A stretch of DNA of 64,000 bases, from contig NZ_CP016279.1 of NCBI RefSeq assembly GCF_001542625.1, positions 4,278,001 to 4,342,000 of the forward strand, given 5' to 3'. Numbering within the stretch: the first letter of the stretch is position 1; every line of letters starts with the position of its first letter. This DNA comes from Streptomyces griseochromogenes (GTDB taxonomy: Bacteria > Actinomycetota > Actinomycetes > Streptomycetales > Streptomycetaceae). The notes beneath the pieces were generated by a model. It saw nothing but the letters and a program-made list of their open reading frames with translations, had not been told where the DNA came from and made no database searches. Position numbers and translations under genes: made by a program. Shown here in pieces: positions 27,246 to 35,259 of the stretch.

Positions 27246-28454
27246 TCAGCAGGCGCCCTCGTCCTGCCACGGGCCCCACTCCGAGGCGCCGGGGGCCTCG
27301 TTCTGGGTCCACCACTTGGCCTTCCAGTTGTGCTTGCTGTACGAGACCTCGTTCCCCGCCGTGTACACGGCCGTCGAACTCCAGGCGGTCTTGCAGGAGG
27401 CGGGGGTCGGCGTCGGCGTGGGTGTCGGTGTGGAGGAGGGCGGGGTGGCGCCCGCGAACCGCACCGAGTACTTGGCGAAGTCCCAGGAGTTCTGCGTCAC
27501 GCTGGAGCAGGTCCCGGACGTGCGGCCGCCGTTGTCGGGCGGCGTGCACTGGCGGTCCCGGTTCAGGGACCAGAACGTGAAGCGGTCCATGTTGTGGCTC
27601 GTGGCGTAGTCCAGCACGGTCTGGAAGTCGGACTGTGTGAAGTACTCGCCGGTGTCGCTGCGGCCGTTCATTCCGGAGAAGCCCTCATGGGCGTAGGCGG
27701 TCGCCTGGTCCCAGCCGAACGTGGACTGCAGGATCGAGTTGAAGTTGGTGAGCGCGCCGGTCTGGCTCGCCGCCCCGTTGAAGCCGCCGTCGAAGGGCAT
27801 GATGGAGAAGTTGTTCGGGGTGAACCCCTGCGACTTGGCCTCCAGCAGCATCTGCTTGCCGAACCAGCCGGTGCCGTCCGCCGTGCCCGCCGTGGTCACG
27901 GAGACGTACAGGCCCGGGTTGTTCTGCTGCAGGATCTTCGCGGCGCCGATCTCGTTCTTGATCGCCGCGCTGTTCTCGTACTCCGGCTCCTCCAGGTCGA
28001 AGTCGATGGCGTGCAGCCCGTACTTGGTGATGACCTGCTGGTACGCCACCGCCGTGGAGGCCGCGTCCGAGCAACTCTGCCCGAGCTTGGTGCCGCCGTA
28101 CCCGCCGATGGAGACGGAGACGTCACCGCCCTTGGCGCGGATCGTGTTGATGACCGACTGCACGGCCGTGTCGGAGGAGACCGGTGCCGTGCCGCCCCAG
28201 GTGGGGGAGCAGCCGCCGCCGTTGGGCGCGAGGATGAAGGCCAGCTGGAAGGCTTTGAGTCCGGTGGCGTCCATGATGGCCGACGCGTCCGGCGGGTCGT
28301 TGTCCAGCGGCATCAGATAGGGGGCCGCGGCGTACCAGCGGTTGTCGAGCGCGGTGGTGGCGCCCGAGGCGTTGCCCGCGACGAGGGCGGTCGTGCCCGC
28401 GGCGGCGAGCGTCACGGCCGCCGTGGCGCCCAGACATGCGTGAAGACGTCTCAC
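27246..28454 (-). CDS. Secreted GH18 chitinase-like enzyme with C-terminal chitin-binding module
   Basis: 402-aa exported glycoside hydrolase. Signal peptide (1-31), GH18 catalytic domain (about 35-330), a Pro/Thr linker (STPTPTPTPTP), then a CBM5/12 module (WSSTAVYTAGNEVSY, WWTQNEAP). The GH18 active-site strand is AIDFDLEEPE with acid Glu155 and Asp153 present; the first Asp of the usual DGxDxDxE is replaced by His. It would hydrolyse chitin or chito-oligomers. The GTG at 28454 has GGAGG 6 nt upstream. Two DasR-type boxes at 28523-28560 indicate control by GlcNAc through DasR. Confidence 0.9.
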   Translation of the reverse strand: MRRLHACLGATAAVTLAAAGTTALVAGNASGATTALDNRWYAAAPYLMPLDNDPPDASAIMDATGLKAFQLAFILAPNGGGCSPTWGGTAPVSSDTAVQSVINTIRAKGGDVSVSIGGYGGTKLGQSCSDAASTAVAYQQVITKYGLHAIDFDLEEPEYENSAAIKNEIGAAKILQQNNPGLYVSVTTAGTADGTGWFGKQMLLEAKSQGFTPNNFSIMPFDGGFNGAASQTGALTNFNSILQSTFGWDQATAYAHEGFSGMNGRSDTGEYFTQSDFQTVLDYATSHNMDRFTFWSLNRDRQCTPPDNGGRTSGTCSSVTQNSWDFAKYSVRFAGATPPSSTPTPTPTPTPASCKTAWSSTAVYTAGNEVSYSKHNWKAKWWTQNEAPGASEWGPWQDEGAC

Positions 28455-28522
28455 TGCGTGCCTCCAGAGGGTGGGGGTGGGGAGGAGCCCCACCCTCCGG
28501 GAGCTGTTGCGGTCACGTCAAT

Positions 28523-28542
28523 AAGTTGGACTAGACCAACTT
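28523..28542. promoter_or_regulatory. DasR-responsive element (dre) 1
   Basis: AAGTTGGACTAGACCAACTT is a 20-bp near-perfect palindrome matching the dre consensus A(G/C)TGGTCTAGACCA(G/C)T in layout. It lies about 70-90 bp upstream of the GH18 start codon. Confidence 0.7.
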
Positions 28543-28547
28543 GCTCT

Positions 28548-28560
28548 TTGGACTAGACCA
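28548..28560. promoter_or_regulatory. DasR-responsive element (dre) 2
   Basis: TTGGACTAGACCA is an exact copy of the 13-bp core of the first box, offset by 22 bp (two helical turns), which would place two DasR dimers on the same face. Confidence 0.7.
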
Positions 28561-28570
28561 TACGATCTCT

Positions 28571-31222
28571 TTACTCGGCGTCGACCAGACGCACCGCGAA
28601 GCCGCTGTCGAGTGGCAGGCTCGGTGTGCTGATCGTCGTCACATGGGTGTCCGCGTCGTACGCCCAGGCGGAGTCCGGCAGTTGGCGCCCGTCGACGAGC
28701 ACCCGCGCGGGTGCCGTGTCGCCGTGCACGGTGAACCGGTACGTCCGGGCGTCCGGCCTGTCCGCGTACTCGCCCTTGCTCGCGCCGACCGTCACCGTCG
28801 TCCCCCGCGCGTCGGCGTGCGCCGACACCCGCTGCGTGGCCGCCGCGCCCTCGGCGAAGGCGCGTGTGACGCCGTCGTCCTCGTAGAGCGTGTAGCGGCT
28901 GGTGCCGTGCGCGGACGGGTACACGTCCCAGTCCAGCTCGTGCCGGTCGCGGGTCTGCCAACTCGTCGTGCCCTTGGGCCACATGGGAACGATCGCACCC
29001 TCGCGCACGAACAACGGGAGCGTGTCCAGCGGGGCGTGGTAGCCGTTCAGAGTGGTCGGACCCTGGTAGGTGCGGCCGGTCCAGTAGTCGGTCCAGGTGC
29101 CCTTCGGGAGGTAGATGCCGTCACGGGTGTCGGAGTCCTGGTAGACCGGGGCGACGAGGAAGTCGGGGCCGGACAGGAACTCGTACTTCGCCTCGGCGCC
29201 CAGGGTGTCCGGGTCGTCCGGGTACTCCAGCCACAACGGACGCACCGCGCCCACACCCGTCTTCGCCGCCTCCGCCGACAGGGTGTACATGTACGGCAGC
29301 AGCCGCTCCTTCAGCTGGAGGTACTTGCGGTTGATCGAGGTGTACGGCTCCCCGTCCCGCCACGGCTGCTGGTCGGCGGGCTTTCCGGTCGTGAGGTCAC
29401 TGGCCCAGCCGTCCATGGTCATGACGGCCGGCAGGAACGCCTTCCACTGCAGGTCCCGGGCGTACATCTTGGCGTCGTGACGGTAGATGCTGCCCACGTC
29501 ACCGGTGTTGTAGGCGATGCCGGACAGGGTCGCCCCGGCGTACGTCGGTATCTGCCAGCGGATGTAGTCCCAGGACAGCTTCTGGTCGCCGCTCCACAGC
29601 ACCCCGCAGCGCTGGGCGCCCGCCCAGGACACGGGCAGCCAGACGAACCCGCGCGCGTCGCTGTTGTCCTCGATCCCCTTCTTGGCGGCGTCGCAGGCGT
29701 CCAGCGCGAACTTGTAGCCGTTGCCGACCCAGGCCACGTCCAGCTTGGCCACCCGCTGGCCGGCCTTGACCTGGTCGGCGAGCTTGTCGATGCCGTCCTG
29801 GGTCCACAGACCGAGCTGGGCGTGGTGGTCCCGCAGGCCCTTCGCGGTCTGCTCCAGGTTCTCGTACCCGCAGCCGTAGCCGTCGTTGACCAGCATCCAG
29901 CCGAGCGGCATCTGGTTCTCGGTGTAGCCGTCGGCGATCTTCAGCGCGTCCAGGGTGTGCCGCTCGCCCCGGTTGGCGTTGTGCAGGTAGCAGTCCGAGT
30001 CGCCGGGTTCGAGGCCGTAGACCGGCGGCATGAAGGGCTTGCCGACCAGCGCCGTGTACTTGCCGATGACCCGCTTGGCGTCACCGGGGAAGTAGTAGGC
30101 GTCCAGGCGTCGTTCCTGCTGGCCGGTGGTGACCGGCGAGCCGAAGGTGTACACGCCCGGCGCGAAGGTGTTGCGGAGGACGCCGTAGCCCGCGCTGGAG
30201 AGGTAGAACGGCTGGGAGTTGTTGTAGCCGCCCTCGTTCCAGTCGAAACTGTTGGCCACGTACATGGTCTGTCCGCGGTGCGAGAAGGTGCCGTTCTGCT
30301 CGCCGCCGCCGAAGAACTGCTCGTCGGCGCCCCGCGTGAGGCTCTGCCGCATTCCGCCGGTGGACCAGCGCAGCGGCTTGTCCTCCTGCCAGATCCGGGT
30401 GCGGTCGTCGGGCTTGTACAGCCCGAACCGCAGCGGCTTCTTGTACACGCGCAGCACGGCCTCGGGGGAGCGGATGCCGTAGTAGTCGCCCGCGTCGAAG
30501 GACGAGGTGTGCCGCTGGAGGGCGGGCTGTTTGCGCACGATGGCCGTGCCCGCCGGATCGCTCAGCGAGCCCGACGGGTCCGCCTGGAGCCGGAGTTGAC
30601 CGCCCGTCAGGAAGTCGGCGCGGGCGGTGAGCGCGCCCGCTCCGATCGTGTAGCTGCCGTCGCCGCCCGAGAAGGACGTGAGATCGCCGGCGTCCGTGGT
30701 CGCGGGCAGGTACGCGCTGCCCGTGAAGGAGTTGTCGTGCGCGTCGTACGGAACGACCAGGACGTGGTACGTCCCCGACGCGCGCGGGATCACCGTCGCC
30801 TCGGGGTCGGCCGTGCCGGCGCTGGACGCCACCTGCTTGCCGTGGTCGTCGTAGACGTACAGGTCGAAGTCGTCGGAGGGCTTCTCCCACTTGACCGACA
30901 GCGGTACGCCGCCCTCGGGGTTGTCGTCCCAGTAGCCGTCCGGTACCGAGACGGTCAGGTCGAAGCGGTCGCAGACCTTGTTGTCGGGGTCGGCGGCGGC
31001 AGCGGGACAGCTCTCGGTGCCACCGCCGGTGCCCTTGGGGTACACGGGACTCTGCCAGGTGACGCTGCTGTGGGCGGAGTCGAGTACGGCGCCGGCCGCT
31101 TTCGTGGCGGCCGCTGCGGGCGCCGGGGCGGTGAGCACCGTCCCGGCCAGGGCGGCCGCCAGCCCCAGTGGAACCCAGGACGGCCACGGCACACGGCGGC
31201 GCAGTCTTCGTGGTCTTTGCAC
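28571..31222 (-). CDS. Secreted glycoside hydrolase family 31
   Basis: 883-aa exported GH31 enzyme (alpha-glucosidase/alpha-xylosidase superfamily). Signal peptide 1-39 (AAALAGTVLTAPAPAAAA); a pre-peptidase-like beta domain (about 50-190); then the GH31 N-terminal beta-sandwich, the TIM barrel (about 390-680) and C-terminal beta domains. The nucleophile is probably D495 in AKLDVAWVG and the acid/base D546 in LWSGDQKLSW. The substrate is not certain. GTG at 31222. It ends 11 bp before the DasR boxes of the GH18 gene and lies in the same orientation, so readthrough is possible. Confidence 0.88.
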   Translation of the reverse strand: MQRPRRLRRRVPWPSWVPLGLAAALAGTVLTAPAPAAAATKAAGAVLDSAHSSVTWQSPVYPKGTGGGTESCPAAAADPDNKVCDRFDLTVSVPDGYWDDNPEGGVPLSVKWEKPSDDFDLYVYDDHGKQVASSAGTADPEATVIPRASGTYHVLVVPYDAHDNSFTGSAYLPATTDAGDLTSFSGGDGSYTIGAGALTARADFLTGGQLRLQADPSGSLSDPAGTAIVRKQPALQRHTSSFDAGDYYGIRSPEAVLRVYKKPLRFGLYKPDDRTRIWQEDKPLRWSTGGMRQSLTRGADEQFFGGGEQNGTFSHRGQTMYVANSFDWNEGGYNNSQPFYLSSAGYGVLRNTFAPGVYTFGSPVTTGQQERRLDAYYFPGDAKRVIGKYTALVGKPFMPPVYGLEPGDSDCYLHNANRGERHTLDALKIADGYTENQMPLGWMLVNDGYGCGYENLEQTAKGLRDHHAQLGLWTQDGIDKLADQVKAGQRVAKLDVAWVGNGYKFALDACDAAKKGIEDNSDARGFVWLPVSWAGAQRCGVLWSGDQKLSWDYIRWQIPTYAGATLSGIAYNTGDVGSIYRHDAKMYARDLQWKAFLPAVMTMDGWASDLTTGKPADQQPWRDGEPYTSINRKYLQLKERLLPYMYTLSAEAAKTGVGAVRPLWLEYPDDPDTLGAEAKYEFLSGPDFLVAPVYQDSDTRDGIYLPKGTWTDYWTGRTYQGPTTLNGYHAPLDTLPLFVREGAIVPMWPKGTTSWQTRDRHELDWDVYPSAHGTSRYTLYEDDGVTRAFAEGAAATQRVSAHADARGTTVTVGASKGEYADRPDARTYRFTVHGDTAPARVLVDGRQLPDSAWAYDADTHVTTISTPSLPLDSGFAVRLVDAE

Positions 31223-31380
31223 GGGGGAACAGCTCCCATCGCACCATCGCGGACTGACTGTTCTTGCGCTTGTTGCGCGGATGCGCTCGAAATGGGCTTC
31301 AATCGAGCAACTTCACGCACGAAGCCTCGGGGTTGGCGCAGGTTCATGTCAATACGGCGGTGCGTACCACGCCCGGGCAC
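31223..31380. promoter_or_regulatory. Upstream region of the GH31 gene
   Basis: AT-richer segment with an inverted repeat GCTCGA-N12-TCGAGC (about 31287-31310) and repeated TTGCGC. It may hold the GH31 promoter and a sugar-repressor site; no exact boxes can be fixed. Confidence 0.3.
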
Positions 31381-31381
31381 G

Positions 31382-31420
31382 ACGAAGGCCGGCCCCCTCG
31401 CGGAGGGGGCCGGCCTTCGT
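31382..31420. terminator. Strong terminator of the SDR-tautomerase-thioesterase operon
   Basis: An 18-bp perfect stem (31382-31399 with 31403-31420; arms contain AAGGCCGGCCCCCTC) and a 3-nt loop lies 11 bp downstream of the minus-strand thioesterase stop. Confidence 0.92.
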
Positions 31421-31431
31421 GCCGGTGTCGC

Positions 31432-31860
31432 TCAGTCGGTGTTCCTCCGGAGCACGATCTGGGTCTGCGTGGTCTGGCCGACCAGCCGGTTCCGGTCGTC
31501 GCGCAGATCCGTCTGCACCACCATGAGCGTGCCGCCGAGATGCAGGGGGCGGGCCGTGGCGTGGACGTGCCCGGCGGTGACCGACCGCAGGAAGTTGGTC
31601 TTGGACTCCACCGTCGAGGTCCCGGACGCCCCCTCGGGCAGGTTGAGGTAGGCACACACGGCGCCGACGCTGTCCGCCAGCGCCATCAGCGCCCCGCCGT
31701 GCAGCGCCCCGCCCGCCGTACAGACGTCCGGCGACCAGGCCAGGATCCCGACGGTGCGCTCGGCCGTGGCCTCCTGCAACTCGATGCCCAGCCCGGCCGC
31801 GAACGGCATGGCTGCCAGCAGATCACCGGGCTTCGGGACGACCGGCTCGGAGGGGGACAT
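31432..31860 (-). CDS. PaaI-like hotdog-fold thioesterase
   Basis: 142-aa hotdog thioesterase of the PaaI/YbgC group, which hydrolyses acyl- or aryl-CoA thioesters. The family motif GGALHGGALMALADSVGAVC (about residues 50-69) and the strand STVESKTNFLR are intact. The ATG at 31860 has AAAGGCGG 8 nt upstream. Last gene of a four-gene minus-strand operon; its place suggests removal of a CoA ester or aromatic acid intermediate. Confidence 0.88.
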   Translation of the reverse strand: MSPSEPVVPKPGDLLAAMPFAAGLGIELQEATAERTVGILAWSPDVCTAGGALHGGALMALADSVGAVCAYLNLPEGASGTSTVESKTNFLRSVTAGHVHATARPLHLGGTLMVVQTDLRDDRNRLVGQTTQTQIVLRRNTD

Positions 31861-31936
31861 GACGTACCGCCTTTCATGGGTGCCGTGGTGCTGTGGACGG
31901 TGATCCACTGTGGTGGCGCGGGGCACCGGGCGCCAG

Positions 31937-32152
31937 TCACTCCTCGGACGGCTGCTGGATCATGGCCAGCGTCAGCACACCGCCCCCGATGCCCCAGCCA
32001 CCGTCGACGACCTCTTCGACGAGGACCAGCGTGGTGGCGCGGGCACGCTCGCCGTAGAGCCCGACGTACAGCTCGGTGGCGCGCGTGACGATCAGCTCCT
32101 TCTGCTGCTCGTCCAGGCTTCCGGCAGGGACCTTGAAGTTGGCGAAGGGCAT
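31937..32152 (-). CDS. Tautomerase (4-oxalocrotonate tautomerase family)
   Basis: 71-aa 4-OT superfamily protein. It begins Met-Pro, so Pro1 would be the catalytic base after Met removal. The helix DEQQKELIVTRATELYVGL and strand TTLVLVEEVVDGGWGIGG fit the beta-alpha-beta subunit. It isomerises keto-enol compounds. ATG at 32152 with AAGGAG 7 nt upstream. It lies 50 bp after the second SDR gene and 76 bp before the thioesterase. Confidence 0.88.
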   Translation of the reverse strand: MPFANFKVPAGSLDEQQKELIVTRATELYVGLYGERARATTLVLVEEVVDGGWGIGGGVLTLAMIQQPSEE

Positions 32153-32202
32153 GGGAGATCTCCTTGGCTGGGAAAATGGTCGAGAGGATGTCGGACGGGG
32201 TG

Positions 32203-33111
32203 TCAGAGGGAGCTGCCCGCGGTGAGCAGGTCCTCCAGCCCGGCGCGATGGAAGAAGTCCGCGCGGATCCGGTCGGCGACCGCGGAGACGACCTCGCTGC
32301 CGTCGCGGCTCGGGTCGACGTGCGTGCGCAGCGGCCGGCGGCCGGCGGGCAGGTCCACCAGGCGTACGACGGCTTCGGCGACCTGCGCCGCGTCGGCATC
32401 CGGCGGGACGAGCGCCGCGAGCCGCTGGTCCAGGCCCGCCAGCAGGGCGCCGTAGCGCTCGTCGTAGGCGGCGGCCCGCTCGGTGTCGGCGGGAGTGCCC
32501 GCGTGGGCGAAGTGGTTGGTGCCGGAGGTGAACGCGCCCGGGACGACGATCGCGGTGTCGATGCCGAACCGGATCAGCTCGCCGGCGTAGCTGACCGCCA
32601 GCGCGTCCATCGCCGCCTTCGCGGCGAAGTACGGCGCGAGGAACGGCGGGCAGCCGCCGCGGGTGCTGGAACTGCCGATCCACACCAGCAGGCCCTCGCC
32701 CCGTTCCCGCAGATGGGGCAGCGCGGCCCGGTTGACGCGCTGGGCGCCGAGGACGTTGACGTCGTACAGATCGGCCAGCTGGCCGGGGGTGAAGGCCTCG
32801 GCGGGCCCGGTGACCATGTGGCCCGCGTTGTGGACCACCACGTCCAGCCGGCCCTCGGCGGCCAGGACATGGGCGACGGCCGCGTCTGCCGAGTCCTGGG
32901 AGGTGACGTCGAGGTCCACCGCGTGCAGGGACACGCGGTGTGCGGCCGCGTGCCGGCCGAGGTCGGCCACGGCGGGCGCGTTGCGGGTGGCCGTCTGCCG
33001 GATGCCCGCGTAGACGGTGTGGCCGGCCTCGGCCAGGGCCCGCACGGTCAGCGCGCCGAAGCCGCTGGAGGCGCCGGTGACCAGGATGGTCCGGGGAGTG
33101 TCGGTGAGCAT
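32203..33111 (-). CDS. SDR-family oxidoreductase
   Basis: 302-aa classical short-chain dehydrogenase. Cofactor motif TGASSGFGALT (about 12-22), NAG motif in VVHNAGHM, catalytic Ser in WIGSSST and YFAAK for the Tyr/Lys pair. The C-terminal extension (about 240-302) is longer than usual. ATG at 33111 is preferred over 33123 because GAGGA lies just upstream of it. Second gene of the SDR-SDR-tautomerase-thioesterase operon. Confidence 0.88.
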   Translation of the reverse strand: MLTDTPRTILVTGASSGFGALTVRALAEAGHTVYAGIRQTATRNAPAVADLGRHAAAHRVSLHAVDLDVTSQDSADAAVAHVLAAEGRLDVVVHNAGHMVTGPAEAFTPGQLADLYDVNVLGAQRVNRAALPHLRERGEGLLVWIGSSSTRGGCPPFLAPYFAAKAAMDALAVSYAGELIRFGIDTAIVVPGAFTSGTNHFAHAGTPADTERAAAYDERYGALLAGLDQRLAALVPPDADAAQVAEAVVRLVDLPAGRRPLRTHVDPSRDGSEVVSAVADRIRADFFHRAGLEDLLTAGSSL

Positions 33112-33156
33112 GAGTCCTCGCATGAGTGGCGCAGAAGAAGCTGGGGTGAAGGAGTG

Positions 33157-33936
33157 TCAGACGATGCCGCCGTTGGCGCGGACCACCTGGCCGTTGACCC
33201 AGTGGCCGGCCGGGGAGGCGAGAAAGGCCACCACCTCGGCGATGTCGGCCGGCGTGCCGAGGCGCTCCAGCGGGGGCTGGGCGGCCAGCCTCGCGACGGT
33301 CTCCTCGTCCTTGCCGTCCAGGAACAGATCGGTGGCCGTGGGCCCGGGGGCGACGGAGTTCACGGTGACGTCCCGTCCGCGCAGTTCGCGGGCCAGGACC
33401 ATGGTCAACGCCTCGACCGCGCCCTTGCTGGCGCTGTAGGCGCCGTAGGCGGGGAAGGACAGGCCCACCACGGACGTGGAGAAGGTGAGGAACGCGCCGC
33501 CGGGGCGCAGGGTGTGGGCCGCCTGCCGGGCGACCACGAAGGTGCCGCGGATGTTGGTGCGGTGCATCGCGTCCAGCTCCGCCAGGTCCAGCTCGGCGAC
33601 CGTCGCGAGGTACATCCGCCCGGCCGCGTGGACCACGACGTCGACTCCGCCGAACTCGTCGGCGGCGGTCTCGAACAGCGCGGCGACCTGCGTCTCGTCG
33701 GCGACGTCGGCGCGGACGGCGACCGCGCGACCGCCTGCCGCGACGGCTTCCTCGACCGCGGCCTCGGCCGGCTCGCGGTTGCCCGCGTACCCGACCACCA
33801 CGGCGTATCCGTCGGCGGCGAGCCGCTTGACCGTCTCGCGGCCGATCCCCCGGGAGCCTCCGGTGACGATGGCGACGCGGGGTGCGGAGGGGGTGGTGGA
33901 GTGGGCGGATATTTCAGTGGACATATCGGTGGACAC
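33157..33936 (-). CDS. SDR-family oxidoreductase (3-oxoacyl-ACP reductase-like)
   Basis: 259-aa classical SDR close to FabG-like reductases. TGGSRGIGRE is the NADP-binding motif, VVHAAGRM the NNAG equivalent, YSASKGAVE holds catalytic Tyr and Lys, and NSVAPGPTATDLF is typical of the family. The GTG at 33936 has GGAGG 4 nt upstream; ATG 33924 is an alternative. First gene of the operon and divergent from the XRE regulator, which probably controls it. Confidence 0.9.
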   Translation of the reverse strand: MSTDMSTEISAHSTTPSAPRVAIVTGGSRGIGRETVKRLAADGYAVVVGYAGNREPAEAAVEEAVAAGGRAVAVRADVADETQVAALFETAADEFGGVDVVVHAAGRMYLATVAELDLAELDAMHRTNIRGTFVVARQAAHTLRPGGAFLTFSTSVVGLSFPAYGAYSASKGAVEALTMVLARELRGRDVTVNSVAPGPTATDLFLDGKDEETVARLAAQPPLERLGTPADIAEVVAFLASPAGHWVNGQVVRANGGIV

Positions 33937-34076
33937 GGGGCCTCCAGGGGGAGCGGGGCGTGACGCCCGGTGAGTGCCTCCAGCCTGGGTGCCCGGTCGG
34001 CCGCCAGCCACGGCTGTGCTCACCCTGGGGTCGGCAACCCCTGGTTCCGCGTCGCTGCCGGGGTGACCATGGAGTC

Positions 34077-34946
34077 GTGAACCAATCGGAGCTCGCCGCC
34101 TTCCTGAAGTCCCGCCGCGACCGGATCCGCCCCGCCGACGTCGGCCTGCCCACCGGGCCCCGCCGCCGGGTGCCGGGTCTCAGGCGCGAGGAGGTCGCCC
34201 AGCTGGCCGGGCTCTCCGCCGACTACTACACCGAGCTGGAGCGCGGTCGCGGGGCCCAGCCCTCCGCGCAGGTGCTGGGCGCGCTCGCCCGCGCGCTCAG
34301 GCTGAGCGGCGACGAACGCGATCACCTCTTCCACCTGGCCGACCGCCCCGTGCCGACCGCCCACGGCACGGCGGCACAGGCCCAGCCCGCCCTGGTCGGC
34401 CTGTTGGACCGGCTCACCACCACCCCCGCCCAGGTCATCAACGACCTGCACGAGACCCTCGTGCAGAACCCCCTCGCCCGCGCGCTCCTCGGCCCGCCAC
34501 CGGCCACCCGCGGACTGGAGGCGAGCTTCGTCCACCGCTGGTTCACCGATCCCGGCGCCCGCGCCGTCTACCCCTTCGAGGACCACCCGCACCACTCCCG
34601 GGTGTTCGTCGCCGACCTGCGGGCGGTCGCCGCCCGGCGCGCCAAGGACGCCGACGTCGGCCGGCTGGTCGCCACGCTGCGCCGACGCAGCGCGGAGTTC
34701 GAGGAGCTCTGGGAGCAGCGGGACGTGGCCCTGCGCCGCACCGACCACAAGCGGATCGTCCATCCCTCGCTCGGCGTCATCGAACTGGACTGCCACAACC
34801 TGTTCAGCGAGGACGGCCGTCAGCGCCTGCTGTGGTTCAGTGCCCCGCCCGGCACCGAGGGCGCGGCCCAGCTGGAACTGCTGTCGGTGATCGGCACGCA
34901 GGACATGACGACCGGCGCGGAAGGTCTGGGGCGCCGGCCGGGCTGA
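34077..34946 (+). CDS. XRE-family regulator with MmyB-like ligand-binding domain
   Basis: 289-aa regulator. The N-terminal HTH (about 10-80) has the hallmark VPGLRREEVAQLAGLSADYYTELERG; the C-terminal MmyB-like domain (about 105-275) is thought to bind a fatty-acid-like or other small ligand. This family usually controls a divergent dehydrogenase gene, as here with 140 bp between starts. The GTG at 34077 is the natural N-terminus (MNQSELAAFLKSRRDRI). Confidence 0.9.
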   Translation: MNQSELAAFLKSRRDRIRPADVGLPTGPRRRVPGLRREEVAQLAGLSADYYTELERGRGAQPSAQVLGALARALRLSGDERDHLFHLADRPVPTAHGTAAQAQPALVGLLDRLTTTPAQVINDLHETLVQNPLARALLGPPPATRGLEASFVHRWFTDPGARAVYPFEDHPHHSRVFVADLRAVAARRAKDADVGRLVATLRRRSAEFEELWEQRDVALRRTDHKRIVHPSLGVIELDCHNLFSEDGRQRLLWFSAPPGTEGAAQLELLSVIGTQDMTTGAEGLGRRPG

Positions 34947-35146
34947 CGGAGCGGCCCGGCCGAGAAGGCGGGACATTCAGGCAATCCGTCCTGACACATC
35001 ACCGATGTCCGCAGACCCATGGCGGATCTTCCGTCGCCTGAGGCACCCTTGACGGTGTGCGTACTGTTTCGCGACGTTTGAGCGACTGCGCACGGCGGGG
35101 AGCCGTAGACATCGGTAGCAATGGCAGGACGCGCCCGGCGCGTCAT

Positions 35147-35258
35147 GGGGGGGGAGCGATCGCCCATGCGATCCAAGAGCCGTGATCCACACGTCGCACC
35201 GGCCTGTGCCGCACGCGAGACAACACTCGTGAAGCCGGCGGAAGGGCGGTCGAGCTGA
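35147..35258 (+). other. Candidate 30-aa upstream ORF with a G8 tract
   Basis: Inside the 313-bp gap 34947-35259, eight consecutive G (35147-35154) run into GGGGAG, which sits 9 nt before an ATG at 35166. The ORF (30 codons; starts MRSKSRDPHV) ends with TGA at 35256-35258, 1 bp before the GTG start of the next gene. It could be a leader peptide that couples translation, with the G-run modulating it. No family is recognised. A TTGACG box is seen at 35049-35054. Confidence 0.3.
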
Positions 35259-35259
35259 C

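Noticed and set aside
27196..27549. Small minus-strand ORF overlapping the GH18 3' end
   Set aside because: It is another frame of the chitin-binding module; no independent start site.
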